This document shows, piece by piece, positions 19,825 to 29,691 of a stretch of 64,000 bases of DNA. Positions within the stretch are counted from its first letter, which is position 1; each line of letters begins with the position of its first letter. A model generated the notes under the pieces. That model did no database searches. It worked only from the letters and a program-made list of their open reading frames with translations, and was not told the DNA's origin. The DNA comes from Klebsiella quasipneumoniae subsp. quasipneumoniae (GTDB taxonomy: Bacteria; Pseudomonadota; Gammaproteobacteria; Enterobacterales; Enterobacteriaceae), in the NCBI RefSeq assembly GCF_020525925.1, contig NZ_CP084876.1, positions 3,410,001 through 3,474,000 on the forward strand, in the 5' to 3' direction. Position numbers and translations under genes: made by a program.

Positions 19825-19840
19825 GCGCAAACGATTACCT
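19825..19840 (-). promoter_or_regulatory. possible PurR operator upstream of pyrD
   Basis: GCGCAAACGATTACCT matches 12 of 16 positions of the PurR consensus ACGCAAACGTTTTCGT, including the CGCAAACG core. pyrD is a known PurR target in E. coli. Confidence 0.5.
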
Positions 19841-19977
19841 CCCCGCGCGCCGTTATGCGCTTTTCGGCTATCTAACGGTGGATAAATCATTTAGGGAAAG
19901 AATGGCCCTCTGTCACACTCACTAGAAATGTTATCAATTATAGATAAATGCAAACATTTAGTTATAAGGAGAGAGAG

Positions 19978-20553
19978 ATGCGCGTCATTACGCTTGCGGG
20001 CAGCCCGCGTTACCCTTCCCGTTCCAGCGCCCTGCTGGAATACGCCAGAGAGACGCTCACCGCCGCCGATATCGAAGTCTGCCACTGGCATCTGCAGAAC
20101 TTTGCCCCGGAAGACCTCCTGTACGCTCGCTTTGACAACCCGGCGCTGCAGACGCTCAATGAGCAGCTGGCCGGGGCTGACGGACTGATCATCGCCACGC
20201 CGGTGTATAAAGCCTCGTTTTCCGGCGCCCTGAAAACGCTGCTCGACCTGCTTCCAGAGCGGGCGCTGGAGGGCAAAATCGTGCTGCCGCTGGCCACCGG
20301 CGGCACCATCGCCCACATGCTGGCGGTGGACTACGCCCTGAAGCCGGTGCTGAATGCCCTCAAGGCTCAGGAGATCCTCCATGGCGTCTTCGCTGACGAC
20401 AGCCAGGTGACCGATTACCAGCACAAGCCGCAGTTTACCCCGAACCTGCAGCGGCGCCTCGATGAAGCCCTGGAGACCTTCTGGCAGGCGCTGCATCGCC
20501 CCAGCAGCCGCGCCCCGTCGTTAACGTCTCTGCGTGGGGTGGAACATGCTTAA
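19978..20553 (+). CDS. ssuE: NADPH-dependent FMN reductase SsuE
   Basis: 191 residues, flavodoxin-like, starting [17 protein letters not shown], the FMN-binding motif of SsuE. It supplies reduced FMN to the monooxygenase SsuD for desulfonation of alkanesulfonates. The ATG at 19978 follows AAGGAGAGAG, a strong ribosome binding site; the longer upstream frame has none. It opens the ssuEADCB operon. The AT-rich 19920-19975 stretch is where a Cbl/CysB-type promoter would lie. Confidence 0.97.
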   Translation: MRVITLAGSPRYPSRSSALLEYARETLTAADIEVCHWHLQNFAPEDLLYARFDNPALQTLNEQLAGADGLIIATPVYKASFSGALKTLLDLLPERALEGKIVLPLATGGTIAHMLAVDYALKPVLNALKAQEILHGVFADDSQVTDYQHKPQFTPNLQRRLDEALETFWQALHRPSSRAPSLTSLRGVEHA

Positions 20554-21508
20554 TCCTCTCCGCGCTCTGACCCTCGGCGGGCTGCTGCTGTTCTCCGCCC
20601 TGGGCCATGCCGCCCCGGCGGCGCCTGACGCCCTGCGCATCGGCTATCAGAAAGGCAGCGTCAGCATGGTGCTGGCGAAAAGCCATCAGCTGCTGGAGCA
20701 GCGCTACCCGCAAACCCATATTTCGTGGATTGAATTTCCGGCCGGTCCGCAGATGCTGGAGGCGCTGAACGTCGGCAGCATCGATATTGGCAGCACTGGC
20801 GACATTCCGCCTATCTTTGCGCAGGCGGCCGGCGCCGATCTGGTGTATATCGGTTCGGAACCGCCAAAGCCCAAAGCGGAAGTGATTCTGGTGGCGCAGG
20901 GCAGCCCGATTCATAACGTGGCTGAGCTAAAAGGGAAAAAGGTCGCTTTTCAGAAAGGCTCCAGCTCCCACAATCTGCTGCTGCGCGCCCTGCAGCTCGC
21001 AGGTTTGAAGTTTAGCGACATTCAGCCGGTCTATCTCGCCCCCGCCGATGCGCGCGCCGCCTTCCAGCAGGGCAATGTCGACGCCTGGGCGATCTGGGAT
21101 CCGTATTACTCCGCCGCGCTGCTGCAGGGAGGCGCCCGGGTGCTGACCGACGGAACCGACCTGAAACAGACGGGATCCTTCTATCTCGCTTCCCGCCCTT
21201 ACGCTGAACGCAATGGCGCCTTTATTGAGGGCGTACTCGATACCTTTACCCAGGCCGATGCCCTGACCCATAGCCAGCGTGCGCAAAGCATTACGCTGCT
21301 GGCAAAAACGATGGGATTACCGGAAGCGGTGATCGCCAGCTACCTGGACCATCGTCCCCCCACCTCGGTGACCCCGGTGAGCGCTGAAACCGCCGCTCGC
21401 CAGCAGCAGACGGCCGACCTGTTCTATGAGAACAAGCTGGTGCCGAAAAAAGTTGATATCCGGGCCCGCATCTGGCAGCCCGCCGCCGCACAAGGAGCGA
21501 AATCATGA
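20546..21508 (+). CDS. ssuA: Alkanesulfonate-binding periplasmic protein SsuA
   Basis: 320 residues with a signal peptide ending ALGHA before [15 protein letters not shown]. The body carries the SsuA/NMT1-like binding motifs ([22 protein letters not shown] and [13 protein letters not shown]). It binds aliphatic sulfonates for the SsuBC transporter. I chose the ATG at 20546, which overlaps the ssuE end by 8 nt and follows GGGGTGG; a GTG 12 nt upstream is less likely. It couples translationally to ssuD through an ATGA overlap. Confidence 0.96.
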   Translation: MLNPLRALTLGGLLLFSALGHAAPAAPDALRIGYQKGSVSMVLAKSHQLLEQRYPQTHISWIEFPAGPQMLEALNVGSIDIGSTGDIPPIFAQAAGADLVYIGSEPPKPKAEVILVAQGSPIHNVAELKGKKVAFQKGSSSHNLLLRALQLAGLKFSDIQPVYLAPADARAAFQQGNVDAWAIWDPYYSAALLQGGARVLTDGTDLKQTGSFYLASRPYAERNGAFIEGVLDTFTQADALTHSQRAQSITLLAKTMGLPEAVIASYLDHRPPTSVTPVSAETAARQQQTADLFYENKLVPKKVDIRARIWQPAAAQGAKS

Positions 21509-22650
21509 GTCTGAATATGTTCTGGTTTTTACCGACCCATGGTGATGGTCGTTATCTGGGTACCGAAGAGGGAGCCCGTCCGGTCGATTACGGCTATCTG
21601 CAGCAAATCGCGCAGACGGCGGATCGGCTGGGATTCACCGGCGTACTGATCCCGACCGGGCGCTCATGTGAAGATGCCTGGCTGGTTGCGGCCTCGATGA
21701 TCCCGGTAACGCAGCGGCTGAAATTTCTTGTCGCCCTGAGGCCAAGCGTGGTGTCGCCGACGGTGGCCGCGCGCCAGGCGGCGACCCTGGACCGACTGTC
21801 GAACGGCCGGGCGCTGTTCAATCTGGTCACCGGCAGCGATCCCGCCGAGCTGGCAGGCGACGGTGTCTTCCTCGACCACACCGAGCGCTATGAGGCCTCG
21901 GCTGAATTTACCCATATCTGGCGCAAGCTGATGGAGGGGGAGACTGTCACCTTTAACGGCAAGCATCAGCGCGTTCGCGACGCCAAACTGCTGTTCCCGC
22001 CGCTCCAGCAGCCGCGTCCGCCGCTCTATTTCGGCGGATCGTCTGAGGTAGCGCAGGATCTGGCCGCTGAGCAGGTCGATCTCTATCTTACCTGGGGCGA
22101 ACCGCCAGCCCAGGTGGCAGAGAAGATAGCTCAGGTGCGGGAGAAAGCCGCCCGACACGGTCGCCGGGTGCGTTTTGGCATCCGCCTGCACGTGATTGTG
22201 CGGGAAACCAATGAGGAAGCCTGGCAGGCGGCGGACAGCCTTATCTCCCATCTGGATGATGAGACTATCGCCCGCGCCCAGGCGGCCTTCGCCAGAACCG
22301 ACTCCGTCGGCCAGCAGCGGATGGCGGCGCTGCACAACGGTCGACGCGATAAGCTGGAAATCAGCCCCAACCTGTGGGCTGGCGTCGGTTTGGCGCGCGG
22401 CGGCGCCGGAACCGCGTTGGTGGGCGATGCCGCTACCGTTGCCGAAAGGATCAATGAATACGCCGCGCTGGGTATCGATAGCTTTATCTTCTCCGGCTAT
22501 CCGCATCTGGAAGAGGCGTATCGGGTCGGCGAGCTGCTGTTCCCGCTGCTCGACGTCGCGGTGCCATCTGTTCCGCAGCCGCACAACCTGCGTCTGCAGG
22601 GGGAAGCCGTCGCCAACGAGTTTATCCCGCGTAAAGTGGCGCAGAGCTGA
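21505..22650 (+). CDS. ssuD: FMNH2-dependent alkanesulfonate monooxygenase SsuD
   Basis: 381 residues of the bacterial luciferase-like TIM-barrel family, starting [19 protein letters not shown]. It uses FMNH2 from SsuE and oxygen to cleave C1-C14 alkanesulfonates to aldehyde and sulfite, providing sulfur. Motifs [13 protein letters not shown] and [26 protein letters not shown] agree with SsuD. It overlaps ssuA by 4 nt and ends 10 nt before ssuC. Confidence 0.97.
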   Translation: MSLNMFWFLPTHGDGRYLGTEEGARPVDYGYLQQIAQTADRLGFTGVLIPTGRSCEDAWLVAASMIPVTQRLKFLVALRPSVVSPTVAARQAATLDRLSNGRALFNLVTGSDPAELAGDGVFLDHTERYEASAEFTHIWRKLMEGETVTFNGKHQRVRDAKLLFPPLQQPRPPLYFGGSSEVAQDLAAEQVDLYLTWGEPPAQVAEKIAQVREKAARHGRRVRFGIRLHVIVRETNEEAWQAADSLISHLDDETIARAQAAFARTDSVGQQRMAALHNGRRDKLEISPNLWAGVGLARGGAGTALVGDAATVAERINEYAALGIDSFIFSGYPHLEEAYRVGELLFPLLDVAVPSVPQPHNLRLQGEAVANEFIPRKVAQS

Positions 22651-22660
22651 GGAGGCACTG

Positions 22661-23452
22661 ATGGCAAAATCAACCCATCCCCTGTTATTACGCCTCGCCC
22701 CCTGGCTGCTGCCGGTGGGAACGGTCATTGTCTGGCAGCTGGCGTCGTCCGTCGGCTGGCTGTCGACGCGGGTGCTGCCCTCGCCGGAGGGCGTTTTGAA
22801 AGCGTTCTGGACGCTCTCGGCCAGCGGTGAGCTGTGGCAGCATCTGGCCATTAGCTCGTGGCGGGCGCTGGTCGGCTTCGCCATCGGCGGCTCCATTGGA
22901 CTGGTGCTCGGCCTGATCAGCGGTCTGTCACGCTGGGGCGAGCGCCTGCTGGACACGTCGATCCAGATGCTGCGCAATGTGCCGCACCTGGCGCTGATCC
23001 CACTGGTGATCTTGTGGTTCGGCATCGATGAGACCGCCAAGATCTTCCTCGTATCGCTGGGCACCCTGTTTCCGATCTATATCAATACCTGGCACGGGAT
23101 CCGCAATATCGACCGTGGGCTGGTGGAGATGGCGCGCAGCTATGGTTTATCCGGCTTTGCTCTTTTCCGTCACGTGATTTTACCCGGCGCCCTGCCCTCG
23201 ATTATGGTCGGCGTGCGTTTTGCACTCGGTCTGATGTGGCTGACGCTTATTGTCGCCGAAACCATCTCGGCGAACGCCGGTATCGGCTACCTGGCGATGA
23301 ATGCGCGTGAATTTCTGCAAACCGACGTGGTGGTGGTCGCCATCATTCTTTACGCCATTCTTGGCAAACTGGCCGACGTCAGCGCCCAGCTGCTGGAGCG
23401 GCTCTGGCTGCGCTGGAACCCGGCGTATCATCTTCAGGAGGCTAACGCATGA
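22661..23452 (+). CDS. ssuC: Alkanesulfonate ABC transporter permease SsuC
   Basis: 263 residues, the E. coli length, with about six membrane segments and the ABC permease EAA-type loop ([28 protein letters not shown], about residues 155-185). The ATG at 22661 follows GAGGAGG; the longer frame upstream overlaps ssuD and has no homology. It couples to ssuB by an ATGA overlap. Confidence 0.96.
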   Translation: MAKSTHPLLLRLAPWLLPVGTVIVWQLASSVGWLSTRVLPSPEGVLKAFWTLSASGELWQHLAISSWRALVGFAIGGSIGLVLGLISGLSRWGERLLDTSIQMLRNVPHLALIPLVILWFGIDETAKIFLVSLGTLFPIYINTWHGIRNIDRGLVEMARSYGLSGFALFRHVILPGALPSIMVGVRFALGLMWLTLIVAETISANAGIGYLAMNAREFLQTDVVVVAIILYAILGKLADVSAQLLERLWLRWNPAYHLQEANA

Positions 23453-24222
23453 ACACTGCCCGTCTGAACCCAGGTATCCCGCTGCTGCTGAACGGGGTGA
23501 CTAAACGCTATGGCGACAACACCATTCTTAACGAGCTGGATCTGCATATCCCCAGCGGCCAGTTTGTGGCGGTGGTGGGCCGCAGCGGCGGCGGCAAAAG
23601 CACCCTGCTGCGCCTGCTGGCGGGCCTGGAAAAGCCGAATGCCGGCGAGCTGCTGGCAGGCGCGACGCCGCTGGCGGCGATCCAGGACGACACCCGGATG
23701 ATGTTTCAGGATGCGCGCCTGCTGCCGTGGAAAACGGTGATTGATAACGTGGGGCTGGGGTTAAAAGGCGCCTGGCGCGACGCCGCCCTGCAGGCGTTGG
23801 CCAGCGTCGGACTCGAGAGCCGCGCGCAGGAGTGGCCGGCGGCGCTGTCGGGCGGGCAGAAGCAGCGCGTTGCGCTGGCCCGCGCGCTGATCCATCGCCC
23901 GCGCCTGCTGCTGCTGGACGAGCCGCTGGGGGCGCTGGACGCCCTCACCCGTCTGGAGATGCAGGAGCTGATCGTCTCCCTGTGGCAGGAGCATGGCTTT
24001 ACGGTCCTGCTGGTGACCCACGACGTCAGCGAAGCCGTGGCGATGGCCGACCGGGTGCTGTTGATTGAAGAGAAGAAGATCGGTCTCGATTTGAACGTGG
24101 ATATTCCGCGACCGCGGCGCACCGGTTCGGCGAAGCTGGCCGAGCTGGAGGCGGAGGTGCTGGATCGGGTGATGAAACGCGGCAAGAGCGAGAGCGCACC
24201 GCGTTTGTTTAGTCATGGCTAA
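23449..24222 (+). CDS. ssuB: Alkanesulfonate ABC transporter ATPase SsuB
   Basis: 257 residues. Walker [10 protein letters not shown], a Q-loop, signature LSGGQKQR and Walker [13 protein letters not shown] are all intact. It powers SsuC for sulfonate uptake. It is the last gene of ssuEADCB and is followed by a REP repeat rather than an obvious T-rich terminator; pepN converges from the other side. Confidence 0.97.
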   Translation: MNTARLNPGIPLLLNGVTKRYGDNTILNELDLHIPSGQFVAVVGRSGGGKSTLLRLLAGLEKPNAGELLAGATPLAAIQDDTRMMFQDARLLPWKTVIDNVGLGLKGAWRDAALQALASVGLESRAQEWPAALSGGQKQRVALARALIHRPRLLLLDEPLGALDALTRLEMQELIVSLWQEHGFTVLLVTHDVSEAVAMADRVLLIEEKKIGLDLNVDIPRPRRTGSAKLAELEAEVLDRVMKRGKSESAPRLFSHG

Positions 24223-24230
24223 CTAACGTC

Positions 24231-24307
24231 CCCGGCCCGCGCTTCGCTCGGCCGGGCTACCAAATCGCACAGCGCTGTAGCCCCGGTAAGCGAGAGCGCA
24301 ACCGGGG
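24231..24307. repeat. REP/BIME pair between ssuB and pepN
   Basis: Two palindromic units lie head to head. The first has CCCGGCC (24231-24237) paired with GGCCGGG (24250-24256). The second has CCCCGGT (24281-24287) paired with ACCGGGG (24301-24307). Each unit begins GTAGCCC when read outward from the middle, like enterobacterial REP elements. They sit in a convergent intergenic gap, the typical site, where they can stabilise 3' ends of transcripts or stop transcription. Confidence 0.85.
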
Positions 24308-24319
24308 ATTTTGCCACCG

Positions 24320-26935
24320 TTACGCCAGCGCCTTACTGATTTTCTCGTACAGATCGCCTGAGAGATCCTTCAGCCCCTTCAGCTGCTCCAGCGCGGCGCG
24401 CATCAGCGCCTGGCGTTTCTCATCATAACGCTTCAGACGAATCAACGGCTCAATCAGTCGCGAGGCGACCTGCGGGTTGCGCTGGTTAAGCTCGGTCAGC
24501 ATCTCCACCAGGAACTGGTAGCCGCTACCGTCTTCAGCATGGAACGCCGCCGGGTTGCTGCTGGCGAAAGCGCCGATGAGCGACCGCACGCGGTTCGGGT
24601 TGCTCATGCTGAACGAACGATGGTTCAGCAGACCGCGTACCGTTTCGACCACATTGGCCGCCGGACTGGTGGACTGCAGGATAAACCACTTGTCCATCAC
24701 CAGGCCGTCCTGATGCCATTTGTCGTCATACTCCTGCATCAGCGCATCGCGGCACGGCAGCTCAGCGGCAACCGCCGCCGACAGCGCGGCCAGCGCGTCG
24801 GTCATGTTATCCGCCTGGTGATACTGCGCCGCCACCAGCTTATCGCCCAGCGTCGGCTCTGCGAACGCCAGATAGCGCAGGCAGGTATTGCGCAGGGCTC
24901 GCTTACCGATATCGGCGTGCTCCACCCGGTAGCTGTCGAGCTTATTGGCGTTATATACCGCGAGGAATTCGTCCGCCAGCTCGTTCGCCAGGGTGCGGGT
25001 GAGCGCCTCGCGCACGGTGGCGATGGCGATAGGATCGATAATGGCGAACATCTCGGCGATTTCGTTGGCCGACGGCAGGGTTAAGATCTCGGCGGCCAGC
25101 GCCGGGTCAATCTTCTCGTCGAGCAGAATCGCGCGGAAGGCGTCCGCCACGTGCACCGGCAGCGACAGCGGCTGTCCCTGCTGATGACGGTTGACGTTCA
25201 GCTTGATGTAGGTCGCCAGCAGACTCTGCGCCGCATCCCAGCGCGAGAAATCATTCCGCGCATGGCGCATCAGGAAGGTCAGCTGCTGATCGCTCCACTT
25301 GTATTCCAGTTTCACCGGTGCTGAAAACTCGCACAGCAGGGCCGGGACCGGCTGGAAATAGACATTATCAAAGACGAAGGTCTGCTCAGCCTGAGTCACA
25401 TTAAGCACCGGGTGCAGCGGATGACCGCCCTTCTGCAGGGGGATCACCTTACCTTCGTTATCGTACAGCTCGATGGCAAACGGAATATGCAGCGGCTGTT
25501 TCTCAGCCTGCTCGGCGGTCGGCGGCGTGCGCTGGCTGATGGTCAGCGTATACTGCTCGGTTTCCGGGTTATAGTCGTCGTGGACGGTGACAATCGGCGT
25601 ACCGGACTGGCTGTACCAGCGGCGGAAGTGCGACAGGTCGACGTTAGAAGCATCTTCCATCGCCTGGACGAAATCGTCGCAGGTGGCGGCGCTGCCGTCA
25701 TGACGTTCGAAATATAGCTGCATCCCTTTCTGGAAGTTTTCTTCACCCAGCAGCGTGTGCAGCATGCGGATCACTTCGGCACCCTTTTCATAGACCGTCA
25801 GGGTATAGAAGTTATTCATCTCGATAACCATATCCGGGCGGATCGGGTGCGCCATCGGGCTGGCGTCTTCGGCAAACTGCAGCCCGCGCATGGTGCGCAC
25901 GTTGTTAATGCGGTTCACCGCCCGCGAGCCGAGGTCGGAACTGAACTCCTGATCGCGGAACACGGTCAGCCCCTCTTTCAGGCTGAGCTGGAACCAGTCG
26001 CGACAGGTGACGCGGTTGCCGGTCCAGTTATGGAAATACTCATGGCCAATCACCCGCTCGATATCGAGGTAGTCTTTATCGGTGGCAGTGTCGGTGCGGG
26101 CCAGGACATATTTGGAGTTAAAGACGTTCAGCCCTTTGTTTTCCATCGCTCCCATATTGAAGAAGTCGACGGCGACAATCATATAGATGTCGAGGTCGTA
26201 CTCGAGGCCAAAGCGCTCCTCATCCCATTTCATGGAGTTTTTCAGCGAGGTCATCGCCCACGGCGCGCGGTCGAGGTTACCGCGATCGACGTACAATTCC
26301 AGCGCCACTTCACGCCCGGAGCGGGTGGTAAAAGTGTCGCGCAGGACGTCGAAATCACCGGCCACCAGCGCAAACAGGTAGCACGGCTTCGGGAAGGGAT
26401 CCTGCCACTGTACCCAGTGACGACCGTTCTCCAGTTCCCCTTCCGCCATCCGGTTGCCGTTGGAGAGCAGGAACGGATATTTGGCTTTATCGGCGATAAT
26501 TTTGGTGGTAAAGCGCGCCAGCACATCCGGACGGTCCAGGTACCAGGTGATATGGCGGAAACCTTCCGCTTCACACTGGGTGCACAGCGCTTCGCCTGAC
26601 TGATACAGACCTTCCAGCGCGGTGTTCGCCGCCGGGCTGATCTCATTGACGATGGTCAGGGTGAAATGCTCCGGCAAGCCGCCGATCACCAGCTGATTGT
26701 TTTCTTCTTTATAGTCGCTCCACGGCTGGCCGTTCACTTGCAGAGCAATCAGGGTCAGATCTTCGCCGTCCAGGCGCAATGGCACATCAGACGCAGCCGC
26801 ATGGCGGGAGACCTTGCTCTCGGCCGTAACAACGGTTTTTGCGGCATCCAGGTCAAAGGTCAAATCGATATCGCTAATCAGATACTCCGGCGCACGATAG
26901 TCGTGGCGGTATTTGGCTTGGGGCTGTTGTGTCAT
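24320..26935 (-). CDS. pepN: Aminopeptidase N
   Basis: 871 residues, an M1 family zinc metallopeptidase. It has the exopeptidase motif GAMEN and the zinc motif HEYFHNWTGNRVTCRDW with the downstream Glu, all intact. This cytosolic broad-specificity aminopeptidase completes peptide breakdown. Start MTQQPQAKYRHDYRAPEYLI matches the family. It is divergent from pncB across a 326-nt gap. Confidence 0.98.
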   Translation of the reverse strand: MTQQPQAKYRHDYRAPEYLISDIDLTFDLDAAKTVVTAESKVSRHAAASDVPLRLDGEDLTLIALQVNGQPWSDYKEENNQLVIGGLPEHFTLTIVNEISPAANTALEGLYQSGEALCTQCEAEGFRHITWYLDRPDVLARFTTKIIADKAKYPFLLSNGNRMAEGELENGRHWVQWQDPFPKPCYLFALVAGDFDVLRDTFTTRSGREVALELYVDRGNLDRAPWAMTSLKNSMKWDEERFGLEYDLDIYMIVAVDFFNMGAMENKGLNVFNSKYVLARTDTATDKDYLDIERVIGHEYFHNWTGNRVTCRDWFQLSLKEGLTVFRDQEFSSDLGSRAVNRINNVRTMRGLQFAEDASPMAHPIRPDMVIEMNNFYTLTVYEKGAEVIRMLHTLLGEENFQKGMQLYFERHDGSAATCDDFVQAMEDASNVDLSHFRRWYSQSGTPIVTVHDDYNPETEQYTLTISQRTPPTAEQAEKQPLHIPFAIELYDNEGKVIPLQKGGHPLHPVLNVTQAEQTFVFDNVYFQPVPALLCEFSAPVKLEYKWSDQQLTFLMRHARNDFSRWDAAQSLLATYIKLNVNRHQQGQPLSLPVHVADAFRAILLDEKIDPALAAEILTLPSANEIAEMFAIIDPIAIATVREALTRTLANELADEFLAVYNANKLDSYRVEHADIGKRALRNTCLRYLAFAEPTLGDKLVAAQYHQADNMTDALAALSAAVAAELPCRDALMQEYDDKWHQDGLVMDKWFILQSTSPAANVVETVRGLLNHRSFSMSNPNRVRSLIGAFASSNPAAFHAEDGSGYQFLVEMLTELNQRNPQVASRLIEPLIRLKRYDEKRQALMRAALEQLKGLKDLSGDLYEKISKALA

Positions 26936-27261
26936 AAAAAACCTTTAGCATCTTCGGTAAAGTGTCGTCCCAGTCTATTCCTGTTGTGTCAATCGCGCTA
27001 TGCAGAATCTTCATCTTTTCAACGTGAAACACGAAAATCGCTACATTTTGTTAACACTCGTGGCACGAATTGCCCTCGACCCGACGCAAAGCTTGTGGTG
27101 TGATCCATGTTCAATATATTAAACTAGGCCTCGCAAATGACCGTCAGCGTCGCCATCGCTCGCCATCGCGGGACAGAGCCGGGTAATAAAGGTATACTCC
27201 GCCTCCTTTTTCCGCGTTGGTTTCGATGGAACGCTCCAGTGAGAGGATGCTACTGCGCACC
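26936..27261. other. pepN-pncB divergent regulatory gap
   Basis: This 326-nt gap carries the promoters of both genes. It contains a NadR-like site (27108-27125), a tandem 10-bp repeat (27151-27170) and a TATACT -10-like element (27193-27198) for pncB. I see no coding sequence. Confidence 0.6.
27108..27125 (+). promoter_or_regulatory. NadR operator upstream of pncB
   Basis: TGTTCA-ATATAT-TAAACT matches 10 of 12 arm positions of the NadR box TGTTTA-N6-TAAACA. NadR represses pncB when NAD is plentiful in E. coli and Salmonella. Confidence 0.75.
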
Positions 27262-28464
27262 ATGACACAATTCACTTCTCCTGTACTGCATTCGCTGCTT
27301 GATACGGATGCCTACAAGCTGCACATGCAGCAGGCTGTCTTCCACCGCTACGGCGATGTACATGTGGCGGCGGAGTTTCGCTGCCGTGGAGACGACCTGC
27401 TCGGCATTTATGCCGACGCGATCCGCGAGCAGGTGGAGTCCATGCGCGACCTGAGGCTGCGGGATGATGAATATCGCTGGCTGTCCACCCTTCCCTTTTT
27501 TCGCCAGGATTACCTCGACTGGCTGCGCGATTTTCGCTATGACCCGCGCCAGGTCACGGTCGCCAATGACAACGGCAAGCTGAACATTCGCCTCACCGGC
27601 CCGTGGCGGGAAGCCATCATGTGGGAAGTCCCCCTGCTGGCGGTGATAAGCGAGCTGGTCCATCGCTACCGTTCACCCGAGATGGGCGTTGAACAAGCGC
27701 TAAACGCGCTGGAGCATAAGCTAGGCGACTTCGCCACCATGACCGCTGACCTCGATATGAGCGCCTTCCGCCTGATGGATTTCGGCACCCGCCGTCGTTT
27801 TTCACGCGATGTACAGGAAGCCATTGTGCAACGCCTGCAGCAGGAGCCTTGGTTTGTCGGCACCAGCAACTACGATCTGGCGCGCCGTCTGAACTTAACC
27901 CCGATGGGCACCCAGGCCCATGAGTGGTTCCAGGCCCACCAGCAGATCAGCCCGAACCTGGCCAGCAGCCAGCGGGCGGCCCTCGCCGCCTGGCTGGAAG
28001 AGTATCCTGACCAGCTGGGCATCGCGCTGACCGACTGCATCACCATGGATGCGTTCCTGCGCGATTTCGGTCCGGAGTTCGCCACCCGCTATCAGGGTTT
28101 GCGCCACGACTCCGGCGACCCGGTGGAATGGGGTGAAAAAGCCATCGCCCATTACCAGAAGCTGGGCATCGATCCGCTGAGCAAAGTGCTGGTCTTCTCC
28201 GATAATCTCGACCTGGCGAAAGCCGTCGACCTGTATCGCCACTTCGCCTCGCGGGTGAAGCTGAGCTTTGGTATTGGTACCCGTTTAACCTGCGATCTGC
28301 CGCAGGTTAAACCGCTCAATATCGTGATTAAGCTGGTGGAATGTAACGGCAAACCGGTGGCGAAACTCTCCGACAGCCCGGGGAAAACCATCTGCCACGA
28401 TAAGGCCTTCGTCCGTGCCCTGCGCGAGGCGTTTGACCTGCCGCCGATTAAAAAGGCAAGCTAA
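27262..28464 (+). CDS. pncB: Nicotinate phosphoribosyltransferase
   Basis: 400 residues. It condenses nicotinate with PRPP, with ATP use, to nicotinate mononucleotide in NAD salvage. Conserved stretches include [45 protein letters not shown] and [10 protein letters not shown] start at the ATG at 27262 by homology ([14 protein letters not shown]). An ATG 15 nt upstream directly abuts AGAGG, leaving no spacing, so it is unlikely although not impossible. A NadR operator lies upstream. Confidence 0.95.
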   Translation: MTQFTSPVLHSLLDTDAYKLHMQQAVFHRYGDVHVAAEFRCRGDDLLGIYADAIREQVESMRDLRLRDDEYRWLSTLPFFRQDYLDWLRDFRYDPRQVTVANDNGKLNIRLTGPWREAIMWEVPLLAVISELVHRYRSPEMGVEQALNALEHKLGDFATMTADLDMSAFRLMDFGTRRRFSRDVQEAIVQRLQQEPWFVGTSNYDLARRLNLTPMGTQAHEWFQAHQQISPNLASSQRAALAAWLEEYPDQLGIALTDCITMDAFLRDFGPEFATRYQGLRHDSGDPVEWGEKAIAHYQKLGIDPLSKVLVFSDNLDLAKAVDLYRHFASRVKLSFGIGTRLTCDLPQVKPLNIVIKLVECNGKPVAKLSDSPGKTICHDKAFVRALREAFDLPPIKKAS

Positions 28465-28499
28465 AAAACATGGCCCGACGGCATTCTGCTATCGGGCCA
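28463..28499 (-). terminator. terminator of the amidohydrolase operon, possibly bidirectional with pncB
   Basis: TGGCCCGA (28471-28478) and TCGGGCCA (28492-28499) form a perfect 8-bp stem. On the minus strand it is followed by TGTTTTTTAG, a good T-tract, just past the last gene of the accessory operon. The plus-strand side, after pncB, is less T-rich. Confidence 0.85.
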
Positions 28500-28506
28500 A
28501 TCAATA

Positions 28507-29673
28507 TCACTCCTGCGGCAGACGGGTTCTGACGACCTCGGCAAAATACTCCGCGCCAGTTAGCAATATCTCATCATTAAAGTCGTAGCAGGCATTATGC
28601 AACGGTGTATTGCCCTGAGCATCTGAACCATCGCCGTTGCCTAAAAAGATGAAACAGCCGGGGATTTTTTGCAGAAAAGCGCCAAAATCCTCCGAAATCA
28701 TCATCTGTGCGACGTTGCCGTCCACCTTCTCAGCCCCTACCACGTTAATCGCAGCGGTGACCGCCACATCAACGCATTTCTGCCAGTTCACCGTTGGCGC
28801 AAATTCATGGGTATAGCTGAACTGGCACCTAGCACCGTGCATCGCGCAAATTGCTTCGCTAATGGTACGCATTCGTTCTTCGAGCAGCATCTGCACCTCC
28901 GGTACAAAGCTGCGCGTATCCCCTTTGATTTCAACATGCGTCGGAATCGCATTGCGGATGCCATCGGTGTGCAGTTCAGTACAGGAAATGACCGCTGGCA
29001 CGTTCGGATCAACATTTCGCGAAACAATTGTCTGCAAAGCCAGGATGATTTCCGCCGCAATTACCAGCGGATCTTTCGCCATATGCGGCCGCGCCGCATG
29101 CGCTCCCTGCCCTTGAATACGAATAATAAAGTTATCTTCACTGGCCATAATGCCACCGACTCGCGTGGCGATAGTCCCGGCTTTCATACCCGGCATATTA
29201 TGCAGACCGTAGATTTCCTCAATGCCAAAGCGTTCAATAACGCCATCGTCCATCATCGCTCTGGCGCCATAGCCAGGCTCCTCAGCAGGCTGAAAAACAA
29301 AGATGACCGTGCCGTTAAAATTCTGCCGCTGCAATAGCAACTGCGCCGCGCCCAATGCAATGCAGGTATGACCATCATGCCCGCAGCCGTGCATCCGATC
29401 GGCGGTCATGGAGCGGTAAGACCGGTCTCCCTGTTCGGTCAATTGAATGGCATCAATATCGGCACGAATAGCGATAACGCCCTTGCCGTCGCCGCATTTC
29501 AATCTCCCCACTACCCCGGTTTTGCCAATATCGCGGTGTACCTCAATGCCCATGGCCTCGAGCTTTTCGGCAATAAACCGTGAAGTATTCTGCTCTTCGA
29601 AGGCGCTTTCCGGATGGGCATGCAAATAGTGACGCCAGGCGATAAGCTGCTGCTTTAACTGTTGCTGATTCAT
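28507..29673 (-). CDS. M20D family N-acyl amino acid amidohydrolase
   Basis: 388 residues of the M20 amidohydrolase family (hippurate hydrolase / IAA-amino acid hydrolase type). Metal-site motifs are MHGCGHDGHT (residues 94-103) and QPAEEPG (128-134); a later HNMPG and a dimerisation domain follow. Such enzymes remove an acyl group from the amino nitrogen of an amino acid in the cytoplasm; no signal peptide is seen. AGGAG lies upstream of the ATG. It is the last gene of the leftward operon, 18 nt after the carbamoylase. In this setting it may deacylate diaminopropionate derivatives, which is inference. Confidence 0.85.
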   Translation of the reverse strand: MNQQQLKQQLIAWRHYLHAHPESAFEEQNTSRFIAEKLEAMGIEVHRDIGKTGVVGRLKCGDGKGVIAIRADIDAIQLTEQGDRSYRSMTADRMHGCGHDGHTCIALGAAQLLLQRQNFNGTVIFVFQPAEEPGYGARAMMDDGVIERFGIEEIYGLHNMPGMKAGTIATRVGGIMASEDNFIIRIQGQGAHAARPHMAKDPLVIAAEIILALQTIVSRNVDPNVPAVISCTELHTDGIRNAIPTHVEIKGDTRSFVPEVQMLLEERMRTISEAICAMHGARCQFSYTHEFAPTVNWQKCVDVAVTAAINVVGAEKVDGNVAQMMISEDFGAFLQKIPGCFIFLGNGDGSDAQGNTPLHNACYDFNDEILLTGAEYFAEVVRTRLPQE

Positions 29674-29691
29674 TCTCTGCTCCTGTAAACA

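Noticed and set aside
21664..23064. A 466-codon open frame antisense to ssuD and ssuC
   Set aside because: Spans two well-supported operon genes and shows no conserved motif.
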